DNA of 64,000 nt, from the NCBI GenBank assembly GCA_012934845.2, contig WNNJ02000903.1:1-64000 (forward strand), written 5' to 3'. A program made the translations under genes and the position numbers. Origin of the DNA: Pomphorhynchus laevis (lineage: Eukaryota; Acanthocephala; Palaeacanthocephala; Echinorhynchida; Pomphorhynchidae). Below the pieces are notes generated by a model. It was given only the letters and a program-made list of their open reading frames with translations. It did not search any database and was not told the origin of the DNA. Positions within the stretch are counted from its first letter, which is position 1. Every line of letters begins with the position of its first letter. Below, piece after piece: positions 23,472 to 33,955 of this stretch.

Positions 23472-23529
23472 GTTTACTGATGAGACTCAAAAGTCGAAAC
23501 AGTATAGATTTAGTTTATGTTGTTTGAGT
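23472..23529 (+). ncRNA. Hammerhead ribozyme motif, right arm
   Basis: The core CTGATGA is at 23477-23483. Stem II is GACT-CAAA-AGTC (23484-23495), then GAAA (23496-23499). Stem III is CAGTATA (23500-23506) with TATGTTG (23516-23522), seven pairs including two G-T. Then TT stands at the cleavage position (23523-23524). Stem I is weak: GTTTA (23472-23476) with TGAGT (23525-23529), five pairs of which three are wobbles. Core and stem II are perfect. Activity is uncertain because of stem I. Confidence 0.6.
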
Positions 23530-23544
23530 CCTCCCGATTCCTTT

Positions 23545-24210
23545 ACATAAATAGGCGGAAAAAGTAATTAATTCATTTGCTTAAACATTTATTTGTTAAA
23601 ATGCATGTATTTTAAACAATGCTAAAATAGATATTCTATAATACAGAGATTTTACGATAAAAGGCAATCATTTGAGATTTAAATTAAAATAACATTATTT
23701 TAATAAATGCTCTAAATTATGTTTGACTATTTTCCATTAATGCATTTTTAAAGTAATTCATCTTAAAAGTTTCTAACATCTCCGGTAATATTTTATTATT
23801 TTCAAATGGCACCATTTCTAAACTTCAAAGTTGATGAAGTATTAGAAAATGGAAATGTGGAAATTTCCAAAAATTAATTATATTTTGCATAATGAAGGTA
23901 TTGCTTTAATTAAAAAATGTATTGAAAAGGTATTGCTTTAATTTTGGTATTGCTTAAAGGTATTGCTTTAATTTTGTAGTGTATGAAACTAAACATTTAA
24001 AATACCGCATAAATTTAAATAATTTAAATTGTAAAACCATCCAGACAGCAAACTTCCATATTGCATTTGGGTCTTATTTCATCCTTTATTTTGGCATTAC
24101 ATAACAAACACGATTAGAAAGTAACCTTTTTAATGTAATTCAAAGTATTCAGATTAAATATAAAAATATTCATAATTTTGTGTATTTTATGTAAACATCG
24201 TATTGTGTTT
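23545..24210. other. No gene recognised
   Basis: This is AT-rich sequence. A short repeated phrase GGTATTGCTTTAATT occurs three times near 23,895-23,980. Confidence 0.45.
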
Positions 24211-24212
24211 AA

Positions 24213-24380
24213 ATGAGTTCGTCTGTTATTAACAATTCGTCTACTAATAATTAAATACCAATACTGAAATGCGGTGTACTGCTATTAGCTTATAATAGAA
24301 TTGAAGCAACTTGTGGAATAAAAACAGTCATCAAAATTTAATTGCAAAAATGACTGCACAAGTATATCAACTTAAAATAA
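24213..24380 (+). repeat. Dispersed repeat family R, copy 1
   Basis: This non-coding repeat is shared with 24538-24694, 25299-25405, 54187-54372 and 54536-54782. Shared words are CAATACTGAAATG, GTACTGCTATTAG, GTCATCAAAATTT and GACTGCACAAGTATATCAAC. This copy lacks the hairpin region seen in the 54-kb copies. Confidence 0.65.
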
Positions 24381-24537
24381 AGAAACAAACAATGACTACT
24401 TTAAAAATTGTAAATATAGAAAGGTTTTCAAATTGAAATTTTCACATTCGCATACAAACGCTGATATTATCTGAAATCAGACGTAATTTAACTTACATTT
24501 TCAAAAAGTTAATCTAATTGTCAATAAAAGCAGAAGA

Positions 24538-24694
24538 GTATAGTGATCGTCAACCAACATTAAAAGGACTAAAACGTGAAAGATAGGTATTTGATCAGCA
24601 CCGGATGATGTCCATAAATACTGAAAAGAAGTGTACCGCTATCGGTTTAAAAATATAGAATTGAAGCAACGTAAAGAATAAAAAAGTAATCATA
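24538..24694 (+). repeat. Dispersed repeat family R, copy 2
   Basis: It begins AGTGATCGTCAACCAACATT and continues through ACTAAAACGTGAAAG, ATACTGAAAAG and GAAGCAACGTAAAGAATAAA, in the same order as the minus-strand copies near 54.2 and 54.7 kb. Confidence 0.65.
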
Positions 24695-24824
24695 GATGAT
24701 AGTCCTGTTTAAGCTAGTGGTGAGTCTCATTAAGACTAAACAGTCGATTACCCATTATTTACATTCATAAGACAGGGTGCACACACAAAGCAAGTAGATG
24801 TCGTTTGCTCCCAGTTATAATCTT

Positions 24825-24858
24825 AAAATTTTTGAAATTTTAAAATTTCAAAAATTTT
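24825..24858. repeat. Perfect 34-bp palindrome
   Basis: A 17-base arm, AAAATTTTTGAAATTTT, is followed directly by its exact reverse complement with no spacer. It sits in A+T-only sequence, so chance is less unlikely than for a mixed sequence. Confidence 0.7.
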
Positions 24859-25298
24859 ATTTTTGAAAAAATAAAAATTAAAATAAAAAAAATATTTTAT
24901 TTCACTCGGAATCAATCGTGGGTGGGATCTGTTCAACTTATACTTTTCACGAAATATAATTGAATATATTTATGGATCAGCCGAGAACTACATCAATATA
25001 TTTGTAGCAGTGTGTTGGTGGCAAGTTATGAATTGATGTTCATGCTACCGATGAGTTTCATAATATTATAGCATGTGTCTAGCGTTACGTTTGCGAATTT
25101 TTCATAAGGTTTAATATTTTAGTAAATTTTGAAATGTGGATCAAATAATATCACCTTCTTTAGAAAAATCAAAACAGGTATTACACAACGAATATTACAA
25201 TATTTATTCATAATCAAGTTTTTTCATAACAAGTTTTGTAATTCCAACAATAGAGAACATAATTAAATACAGAACATAATGATTATCAATTTAATTTT

Positions 25299-25405
25299 AT
25301 GTTGATATACCTGTGCAGCCATTGTTACAATTGACATTTTAATGACTACTTTTATTCTTTACGTTGCTTCAATCCTATCAACTAGATGCGATTAGCCTAT
25401 ACATT
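25299..25405 (-). repeat. Dispersed repeat family R, copy 3 (partial)
   Basis: The minus strand reads GAAGCAACGTAAAGAATAAA, then GCTGCACAGGTATATCAAC, matching the 3' half of the family. Confidence 0.6.
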
Positions 25406-25639
25406 GGAGAAAATTCAAAAATAATAATATCTTTTATTTTTCTCTGAGAAAGAGCCAACTAATGATTACATTCTCTCCTAGCACATGTCTGTTCTGAATG
25501 TAATCGAATTTCGGTTTTCGGCAACAAACTGAAGCTTATGAGCTCCGGAGCACAGTTTTACACATTCTGCGATCAAATTATATATGTAGTTTTATCCACC
25601 TCTGCTGATCGTGTATTGTTATCTTGCATATATTTTATA

Positions 25640-25852
25640 ATTAGTGAAATACGAAAAGCAGAAGTACGTTCTTATTTGTTTTAATAACGTTTCGCACATT
25701 GGCTTGATCACATTCACTGAATGTGATCACATTCAAAGTGATTCAGTGAATTTGATCACACCCACTGTGATTTAGTGAATGTGATCAAGACAAGGCGAAA
25801 CGTTATTAAAACGAATTAGAACGCAATTTTGCTTTTGTTATTTTACTAATTA
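25640..25852. repeat. Foldback repeat with AACGTTTCGC-type arms
   Basis: Bases 25640-25720 and 25776-25852 are diverged inverted copies: TTTTAATAACGTTTCGC on the left and GGCGAAACGTTATTAAAA on the right. The centre repeats GTGATCACATTCA and CAGTGAATTTGATCAC words. No ORF is present. It is probably a MITE or foldback remnant. Confidence 0.7.
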
Positions 25853-26318
25853 TTATATAAGTTTGTATAATAAACTTGTTCTAAGCAAAGAAAATAACTT
25901 GTATCTAATATTCTAAAGCGTTTCGGGATGTACCCTTCGTCATTGATAAATTCACAAAATCAAAAATCTACAAGCGTAAAGCAACTTTTCAGATTAAATA
26001 AATTGTACGATGCAGGAAGAATTGTACAGCGTTTTTGTTCGTGTTCTGAAGTATTATGGAATATGATAAATATGCTCATTTTTTTAATCGGCAATCTGAC
26101 AGCAATTGCCCTTCCTATTCAGGATAGTTCCCGAGCTTTTCTGTTTGCATTATCTTGAATATTAGCTTTAATTATTGTTGTTTCATCTGTATATTATTGT
26201 TATTCATTTATATAGATTGCAGTAAGGTTAGATCGGCAAAGAGCATATCGTTATAACCCGAGATATAATAATCTTATGAGATATAATCATGTCATGCTAT
26301 ATCTTGTCAATAGTTGTG
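25853..26318. other. No gene recognised
   Basis: A 76-residue frame at 25928-26158 has no recognised relatives. The stretch is otherwise AT-rich and unassigned. Confidence 0.4.
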
Positions 26319-26319
26319 A

Positions 26320-27172
26320 TTAACATTTTTTACGTAAACTTTTTTTAAATTATAACCTAGTTTTAATATACCATCAATGATTTAACACTTATTAACCAAT
26401 TATTATTTACCACTTATTATGTCATATCGACAAGTCGGTATCTACGAAGACATTATCGTCGTGATTTTCAAATGATTTTTATCAGCAAAATTGTTTAACA
26501 GTCTAAAAGTTGTATGAAATTCTTTCTTATTAATATACGTCACCAATAGTTTCAATTCATAAAACCACTATATGTGGAGTGACGAATCTAAGCATCGGCG
26601 CAGAGCTTTGCTCGTGGTTTGTAGCTAGAGAGCTTTTGCTCGTGCATTGTGCTTCAGCTGTATGCAAACGTGTTTGTTCAGCAACCTTAGTAAGCTGATG
26701 AAGGAAGGAACGATAGCACACGTGCTGTCCTGTGAAGCCACTGCTTACGCAAACCATATGAGATGTAAAGCTGGTCACCGGTGGAGAAGCATGCGCTTAG
26801 TGAATTCCTTCATAGGTTTACTGAGGATTAAGTACTGCCGAAGTTGTGTAGCTTCAGGGCCACACTGATGAGACCACCCCGTAGTGATGAGTAGACTAAG
26901 GTCGAAACGCCTCATTGGAGGCTAGGCGTCTGTGATGGACACATTCCGGGCTAAGTTTTCCGACGAAGGTTGTAAAAAAGCATGCAGGTTTATACTTTCT
27001 TGTTCGTCTTAATTAAAAAAAGTTGTATAAAATGCTTTCTTAGAAATAATTTTATAAAATGCATAAAAAAAGCTACCTGCAGTTTTGATTTTCGCATGTG
27101 TACGTTTGATTTTCTAAATTCTTGTCTATAACTAGGTTATAATTAAAATAAAGTTTACGTAAAAAATGTTAA
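26320..27172. mobile_element. Possible 0.85-kb inverted-repeat element carrying a hammerhead ribozyme
   Basis: Bases 26320-26362 and 27130-27172 form an inverted repeat of about 43 bases, with AACTAGGTTATAATT and GTTTACGTAAAAAATG on the right arm. Inside it, AGTTGTATGAAATTC at 26508 and AGTTGTATAAAATGC at 27021 are direct repeats of 22 bases with a few changes. These flank a G+C-rich island (about 26,575-26,990) that contains the ribozyme. No coding frame stands out. Whether the inverted and direct repeats belong to one element or two nested ones is not decided. Confidence 0.5.
26861..26934 (+). ncRNA. Type I hammerhead ribozyme, complete fold
   Basis: Stem I is CACA (26861-26864) with TGTG (26931-26934). 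The core CTGATGA is at 26865-26871. Stem II is GACC (26872-26875) with GGTC (26900-26903), and its long loop holds a further possible TAGT/ACTA pair. GAAA is at 26904-26907. Stem III is CGCCT (26908-26912) with AGGCG (26924-26928), extended inside by CCTC/GAGG. The cleavage triplet is GTC ending at 26930, the preferred hammerhead site. All conserved core bases are present and all three stems are Watson-Crick. CC before stem I and GG after it could pair across a small bulge. Confidence 0.78.
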
Positions 27173-27267
27173 TTATTCAATAGTTTACATTTCTATATGA
27201 TATGACTTATACAGGGGCTTAATTTTGTTTTATACTCAACGGTATATGCATTTTGAAAAAGTTTAAT

Positions 27268-27385
27268 CATCTCCTATCATATGGTATGAAATGATTGGCA
27301 TCTCATATGGCATCTCACATGGTATGAAATGATTGGAATCTCATATGGTATGAAATGATTATATCTCATAAGATATTTATATCTC
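27268..27385. repeat. Short tandem repeat, about 27-bp unit
   Basis: The phrase CATATGGTATGAAATGATTG recurs at least three times with small changes (CATATGGCATCT, CACATGGTATG). AT-rich ATCTCATA words continue to about 27,440. Confidence 0.65.
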
Positions 27386-27444
27386 AAATAATCATATCAT
27401 GGATATTTCTTGAATTATCTCTTAACATATCTTATATCATCCTA

Positions 27445-28100
27445 TTTCTATAGTATCTTCAATTAAACAATTTATATAAACTGCAGTCCCAAAAGATTCA
27501 TCAACTTCAGGTTGCGATCGTTTAAAAATGCAGCACTAAATCTTTGGAACTCGTTATTGCTACATATTTGCACTAACTCCTCATTGTTGGTTTTCAATAA
27601 GTGTCTTCATCATCACATTCAAGCAGGATAACAACATCAGTGCATTGTTAATTTTTAATCTTGCTATTACTTTGATGTTTCTGACTATCTTATGATTATA
27701 GCCAGCGCCCTTATTTTTGCCTATTTTTATATTTACGATTTTATGGGTTTGTAAACAGGTTCACCCGCATTTGCCAGATTTTAAGTTGATTTGATTTACA
27801 TTCAATATTTTAAAGCATCATATATAATTATTGTTGTTAAATAATTAGTAATCGAGAATTATTGGAGTTGGATCAAAAAAGGGATGAAATTTTATTTGAT
27901 ATTTTTCTATTTGGTATTTTTAATTAATATTTTTGATATAATTGGTCATATTTGATTACTTTTCGAGAAGCTTATTTTTAAAGTACAACATTATAATGCG
28001 AAATAATGAGCTTGACTCAGAATAACAGAATAATAATTTTATTTTCCAGTTTTTTAATTGCTTTAATTATCAATTTGATTATTATATTTTTGGTATAAAA
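27445..28100. other. No gene recognised
   Basis: This is AT-rich sequence between the tandem repeat and the 3' end of the minus-strand LINE. No coding frame is seen. Confidence 0.45.
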
Positions 28101-28174
28101 AAAACGATTTATTTTAACGTGGCAAATGCGTGCCAGCGCACGCTTACATGACCACAACAAAACAAGACTGTGAA

Positions 28175-30142
28175 TCAGGTGTCGAGAAGGTGTGAACGGA
28201 GGAGGTGTTTGAATGTGATAAAGGAGGGAGCGCGGCGGACGTCGAGAGGGAGTTGATTCCAGGCGAGTGAGGCGGCGACGAGGAAGGATCGGAGACCGTA
28301 GTTGTTGGAGTAATTAGGAACGTGGAGTAAGAGGGTATGACAGGAACGAAGCGATAGCGAGGTGGGGCGAGTATCGTCTAAGAAAGGAAGGTTGATGAAC
28401 GATGGGGAGCCGACAGCGATGAGACGAAAAGTAACGAGAAGAAGGCGGAGTTTGATGCGGATGTGGATGGTGGGCCAGGAGAGTTGGGCAAGATATGTGG
28501 ATGTGTGGTCGAAGCGACGGAGACGAAAGAGCACTCGAACGGCGGTGTTGATTATTCGTTGTAGGGGTAGGATGATGGATTTTGGAGAATTGGCGAAAAG
28601 GCTAAGGCAGTAATCGATTTTAGGGAAAAGAAGCGATGAAAGAAGAGACATACAAGAACGGAAGTCGATAAGGGGGCGGATACGGCGGATGTCACGGAGA
28701 ATTAAGTTAGACGAGCGGACCTTGTCACGGACGAAGGGTTTAAGGGAAAGGTGATCATCGAAATGGAAGCCTAAGAAAGTGAGATTGTGGACTATAGGGA
28801 TGATCGATGAGGCAAAAGAAACAACGGGATGAGATATGTTTGGTTTACGGGGGAGGATCCACATTATTTTGGACTTTTCGGGGTTTAGAACGAGATGGAG
28901 ATTGGAGAGACGTTTGTAGATAGAAAGACAGTTGAAGGCAGAAATGCCGATATCGTGTATGCGATGTGCGGGTGCATGAGCATAGATTAGAATGTCATCG
29001 GCGTATTGCATGACCTTAAAGGAGTAAGGTTTGATAAACGGAGATAGATCGCCAAGCAGAAGAGAGAAAAGCATAGGACCTAGGACTGAATCTTGTGGGA
29101 CCCCGCAAAAAATAGGGATGGGAGGGGAGGATGATGAATTAGAACAGACGCGTAGGTATGAGGCGAACCATGCTACGGAGGAGGAAGAAAATCCGTAATC
29201 ATAACGAAGGCGAGAAAGGAGGACGGAGTGGTCGACAATGTCGAATGCGGAGGAGAGGTCGAGGGAGATGAGAACACTATATAGAGCCTTGTCTCGAGAA
29301 ATGAGTAAGTCGTTGTACACTTTTATGCATGCGATTTCTGTCGAGTGATTAGAGCGGAAAGCGGATTAGAAAGGAGGGTACAGATTGGATGAGGAGAGAT
29401 AAGCGTTGATTTGTATTAAGATGAGGCGTTCTAAGAGCTTAGAAAGAGTAGGGAGTAGCGAAATGGGGCGATAGCTAGAAGGAAGGGAGGGGTCGAGCGA
29501 TTGTTTTTTAAGGAGGGGACGAACGATTGCGGATTTCCAGTGTGAAGGGAAGATACGACTGCGGATGGACGAGTTAAACAAGGTTGTGAGAAATGGGGAT
29601 ATCGATGAGCATATAGATTTTAATAAGTGGGTAGGCAGCGGATCGGCGGGTGAGGTTTTGTTGGGCAAGGACATGAGGACATATGATATTTCTGTAGGTG
29701 AGACAGGGAGAAGATGAAAGAGTTCCGGAAGGATGAGACTAGGCGGGGCAGAGTGGGATAGGATGGAGACCGGGGTGTGAGAGAGCAGCGTGGATACTTT
29801 AGTCTGGAGAAATGACGAATAATCATTAGCATTGATGTTGCACGGCGTAGAGGAACGAGCCAGGATTGAGTTAAAAGTATGCCAGAGAGTCTTAGAGTTG
29901 AATGAAGTGATGATTTTATGCTGCCAGAAGGAGTTGCATTTGGTACGTAGTAGGTTGAGATGAGACCGGCGAAGAGCAAGATAGGAATCACGGAAAGACG
30001 GAGTGATCGAGCGGAAATCGCGTCTGAGAGAGCGGTGATAGACTCGAAAAGCATGGCGGAGTCGACGCTTTGAGAGTAGGCATTGGATGTCAAACCATGG
30101 GGCACGGTGCAAGCGACGGTGTGGGTGAGACTTGAAGGGCAA
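28175..30142 (-). pseudogene. LINE reverse transcriptase, one in-frame stop
   Basis: Two open pieces (30142-29366 and 29320-28175) are in the same frame, separated by one stop near 29,364. The first carries the pre-RT region and SLDPSLPSSYRPISLLPTLS. The second has motif A SLDLSSAFDIVDHSVLLSRL, motif B GVPQDSVLGPMLFSLLL (Gly changed to Asp in PQGS) and motif C FKVMQYADDILIYAHA. The C-terminus ends KHLLRSHLLDT. The total, about 655 codons, is full length for the domain. Low damage implies a fairly recent copy. Confidence 0.85.
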
Positions 30143-30201
30143 GAGAATGGATGTGAGTTCAGAGTCGAAAAGAAAGGCGAGATCGTGAGGAGATGAATAT
30201 G

Positions 30202-31043
30202 TTATTGTGGGTAATGATAGAGACGATTTGAGTAAGGCAGAGCGGAGAAGGGAGAGGTCAAGATTTCTCCAAGGGCGACGTAGGATTGTAGGTGTGTGAG
30301 GATGGGTGTGGTTGCGAGTGAGATCAAGGGTGATAACAAAAGATCGGATAGACCAGGATCAGAGATGGACAGTGAGGTGTAGGCAGCAAAATGATCGGGG
30401 ACAGCGATGATGTCGAGTGCCCCACCAAGTATATGTGTGGGGGCAGTGGAGATTAGTTTGTAATTGTAGTTGGATAGAATGTTGATGAAGCGGATGGAAT
30501 CTGTGGAAGAGGGGCGGTCTAGGCGGATATTGAAGTCGCCTAGAACGAGTGAAGGGATTGAGGACAAAGAACAATGAGAAAGGAGGTCAGCGAGTTCGGT
30601 AAAAAATAAGGCTGTAGGAGCTGATGAACCAGGACGGTATACAATGGCGAGATCTAGAGTGATCGGGTTAGAATAACGACAAGTGAGCAACTCAAAAGAG
30701 CAAGGACTGAAAGGGGGATTGATTTTGCGAAGAGACGCTGGGTGACGCGCGAATGCGACGATGCCGCCATGATTAGAGGATTTAGAAGGGCATGAGCTGA
30801 GGGGCGGGCGGATTCGACTAGGGAGCAACCGGCAGAGAGCAGAAGGAGAATGTAAAGGTCGTCGGAATCTGAGTGCCAGGATTCGGTGAGGCAGAAGAGA
30901 TCGATTGACTGCTTGGTGAATACGTTGAGGATAAGATCGGATTTATTGAGAATAGATCTAGTGTTGAGGAGACCGAGGCGGAAACCGTGTGCTGTGGCGA
31001 AAGAGTCTAGTGGAGAAGACACATAGGAGAGATGGAGCGCCAT
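30202..31043 (-). pseudogene. LINE endonuclease (EEP family), frameshifted
   Basis: The first part reads LGLLNTRSILNKSDLI and DLFCLTESWHSDSDD, and a second frame continues NHGGIVAFARHP, LAIVYRPGS, LVLGDFNIRLD and GGALDIIAVPD. These are the ordered motifs of LINE apurinic endonucleases that nick the target. The terminal SDH motif is degraded to DPGLSDLLL. At least one frameshift lies within the domain, near 30,820, and another separates it from the RT. Confidence 0.82.
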
Positions 31044-31489
31044 CGAATTTTTGGACGGGTGTGGACAACTTGAAAATTTCCGTCTATGTTTCGGATGGAG
31101 AGTGATGTTTCGCCGTTTTCCTCGCGACGGCGTTTTTTGATGCGGGCTGAAGAGATTTGAGCGATTTCAGAAGGGGCGCGATCGGGGAAAATTCGAGTGG
31201 TTGAAGATGCAGTATGGTTACAGTATGTGATACTGTAATTAGCGAAGAAAGAATTTTGCTATGGTTTTGATTTCCATTAACATGAATTCTATTTGTTTTC
31301 ATTTTCCGTCGACATTTTATTTGATGTTCAAGCAATGGTAATACATTCAGACTGTTCATGTTATATATTTTCAATATTGTTCATTTCAACTGCCGATGAC
31401 TTCTTATGATGGAATTCAAAAAATTAAAACAATTACAATATTTTCCTGCAGTTATATGCATCCGCTCTTTAAATATCAGATCATTAACT

Positions 31490-31850
31490 GAGTTTATTTA
31501 TTTTATATTATTTATAAATTAAAAATAATGCTAAATAAAATATGCATAATAAATAATTAAATAATAAACAATTATAAAAATAAATAATTATTGTATAAGA
31601 TTTTATATAGTTTACATCAATAAAGTTAAAATAAAAAAGTGTGATTTAAAATAAAAGTAAATTTTTATGAATTGACTAATAAATAACTGATGTATCAGAA
31701 TAAGATTATAGGTTATCAGGAACTGCTATGTAATCAGGTTTCGAAACTTATTCCTCGATCCGGCATAACACCAAGGGGACAAATACATGCTAATGACGTA
31801 TTTCATCTAATGAAATTTGATTATCGAGTGTATCTTATTCTAATACAATT
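31490..31850 (-). mobile_element. Penelope-like 3' UTR remnant, inverted relative to next copy
   Basis: On the minus strand this matches the element 3' UTR, with words such as TGTATCAGAATAAGATTA, GGAACTGCTATG and CAAATACATGCTAATGA seen in plus orientation. It lies back-to-back with the plus-strand copy beginning near 32,049. Confidence 0.7.
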
Positions 31851-32048
31851 TAGTGGAAAATTGTATTAGAATACAATTTTTCATAGAAGAAAATTGCATA
31901 GTGGAAATTGCATAAAATTCTCCATAGAAGAAAATACAATCATCATAGGAATTCAATTTTGTATTTCCTCTGATAAAAATATTTCCTCTGATATGTATAG
32001 TTTGTAATCATATGTAATATTTCCTCTGAAATGTATTTCCTCTGATAA
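31851..32048. repeat. AT-rich junction with GAAAATTGTATTAG-type short repeats
   Basis: Short phrases (GAAAATTG, CATAGAAGAAAAT, TATTTCCTCTGA) recur several times in 200 bases between the inverted remnant and the plus copy. The TATTTCCTCTGA word comes from the element 3' UTR, which suggests local slippage or template switching during insertion. Confidence 0.5.
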
Positions 32049-33955
32049 ATATAGATTAAATAACAACAACGACAAAAATAAAATTTACAATTCGTTATAT
32101 AATAACTTAAATGATTACTTTAGTAAGCTGATTAATAGTGAAAGCTCGAATATATCTAAGATAAAAATTTGGAAAGATTATATATTTGATAAAATTAAAA
32201 ATAAAATGAAAATAACAAACAATTATAAAAGGAAAGATAAAATTAATAAAGATATGTATAAAGAACTTACTAAATTAAAGGATAACTATATAATAACAAC
32301 TATTGATAAAGCTAGTAATAACTTTGTCTTCACATGCAAAAAGCTTTATCATGATATACTAATGAAAGAGGTAAATTCTAATGATTAAAATGTAAATCCA
32401 GCATATGAACGTAGTGAGTTGAGTGTAGAAACAATTATTACAAGTCACTGTTCTATAATGGATAAAAAGGGTATAAAGGTTGAATTAGATAATAAAACTA
32501 TACCTATATTATATTGGAATCCAAAATTACATAAAAATCCAATAAAACCTAGGTTCATATGTAGTGCGTTTAAATGTACATTAAAACCACTTTCTGTCTA
32601 TATGAATAAAATACTTAAAGTAATTAAAGCACATTTTAAAAAATATTGCAAGGTAATCGAAATTAATACTGGTATAAAACACTATTTCAGTATTAATTCT
32701 ACAAAAGAATTTTTAGAACAGACAAAAGGAATAAATTTTCAAAATATAAATACATACGATTTTAGTACTCTTTATACAAATCTAGATTCAGTAGATAATA
32801 AAAAAGCGTTAGTAAAATTAATTAATCTTATATTCGGAAAAAGATATACATATATATGTTATAATAATTATAACGCCTATCTAACAAAAATTAAACCATC
32901 AAATAAATATAAATATATGGATAAAATTGAATTAATAGAATCCTTAAATATTTTGATAAATCAAAATTATTTAAAAGTAGGGACATCTATATTTAGACAA
33001 GTAAAAGGTGTTCCAATGGGTGGTAATAGTAGCCCAATTATAGCTGACTTGTTTTTAAGCTTTATAGAATATGAATTTGTTCATAACTGTGTAAAAACTA
33101 AATCTAAACAATATAAATATATGAAATATATGTTTCGATACATTGATGATATATGTGTATTTAATTCTAATAATTTTTATTCAATTAGTGAGCACATTTA
33201 TCCAGAAAGCCTTATTCTTAACAAAACCAATATTAATGATAAAGAAGGTGTATATCTAGATATGAACATTAAATTAACATTAACTAAAACTACTATTAAT
33301 TTATATCGTAAAGATGACATATTTAAATTTACAAGAAACATATTTTTGCATGAGCATTCATGCATACCATATAATATAAAATATAATACATTAAATAATG
33401 AAATTTTAAGAATTGCAACAATATGTAATGATATTGGCTTTCTTCAAAATCATTTAAATAATTTAATAGATACATATTTTAAACTAGGTTACTATAAAAA
33501 TAACATCAAGCAGAAAATAGTAAAATATATAAATCAACACAATAATATAAAGAATAAATTTAAACTCTTAAGTGGCAAATTTTTATGGATGGATAATAAA
33601 TAATATACTTTGCATTAGAATAAGATACTAGATAGTTATTTCAGAGGAAATACATCATTAGCATGTATTTGGCCCCGCTGCTATGTTGGGTAGAGGAGTT
33701 AGGGGCCGAAACCTGATAGCATAGCAGTTCCTCCTGATGACCTCTAATTCTTATTCTGATACAACGTCTGTTATTTATTAGTCAATTCATAAAAATGACG
33801 TTTATTTTAAATTTTATTTTTTATTTTTTAACTTGATTTAAATTATAGAAAATCTAAAAACAATTATTAATTTTATTATTTAATTATTAAATTTTGATTT
33901 AGCATTATTATGTTTTGTTTATTTTATAATTATAAAACAAAACGTAGACTCAGTT
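32049..33955 (+). mobile_element. Penelope-like element, copy C, 5'-truncated, first unit of tandem
   Basis: This copy starts inside the RT N-terminal region (AAATATAGATTAAATAACAA), runs through the RT to a stop at 33603, and has a complete 3' UTR to about 33955. There it joins the leader of copy B head-to-tail. Such a truncated upstream unit in front of a full copy is the usual pseudo-LTR arrangement in Penelope-like elements. It is nearly identical to copy B, so the pair is young. Confidence 0.85.
32206..33603 (+). pseudogene. Reverse transcriptase of Penelope-like copy C, catalytic box intact
   Basis: Two same-frame pieces (32206-32388 and 32419-33603) are separated by a TAA. The larger, 394 residues, has ILYWNPKLHKNPIKPRFI, motif A TYDFSTLYTNLDS, motif B GVPMGGNSSPIIADLFLSF, and motif C YMFRYIDDICVFN with both catalytic Asp. 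The N-terminal linker and endonuclease are absent because the copy is truncated. Unlike copy B, all three RT motifs are in their conserved form. Confidence 0.82.

Larger units (their letters stand above)
23170..23544. mobile_element. Small element with hammerhead-bearing terminal inverted repeats
   Basis: The left end (23170-23241) and right end (23474-23544) are inverted copies of about 70 bases, both starting AAGGAATCG when read inward. They share CTCAAACAGCATAAACTAA-type sequence and an ACTTTTGAGTC block. Each arm, read toward its own outer edge, holds a hammerhead-ribozyme motif. The 230-base middle has no ORF. No target duplication was found. Confidence 0.7.
28105..31210 (-). mobile_element. 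CR1/L2-type LINE, nearly full coding length
   Basis: On the minus strand an apurinic-type endonuclease (about 31,043-30,200) is followed by a reverse transcriptase (30,142-28,175) and a short 3' UTR ending near 28,105 after GCACGCATTTGCCACG and a TTAAAATAAAT tail. The element is far richer in G+C than its surroundings, so its edges show as composition steps. A 96-residue frame at 31084-31374 overlaps the 5' edge and may include the end of an ORF1. Related copies lie at 45.1, 47.0 and 57.0 kb. Confidence 0.85.

Noticed and set aside
26557-26868. Short ORFs on both strands of the G+C-rich island beside the ribozyme
   Set aside because: No protein family resemblance; openness is explained by the higher G+C content.
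27268-27440. CRISPR-like array
   Set aside because: Units are adjacent imperfect repeats without unique spacers, and the genome is animal.
28362-28613. Arg-rich plus-strand frame over the minus-strand LINE
   Set aside because: It is the reverse-strand shadow of the RT C-terminal region.
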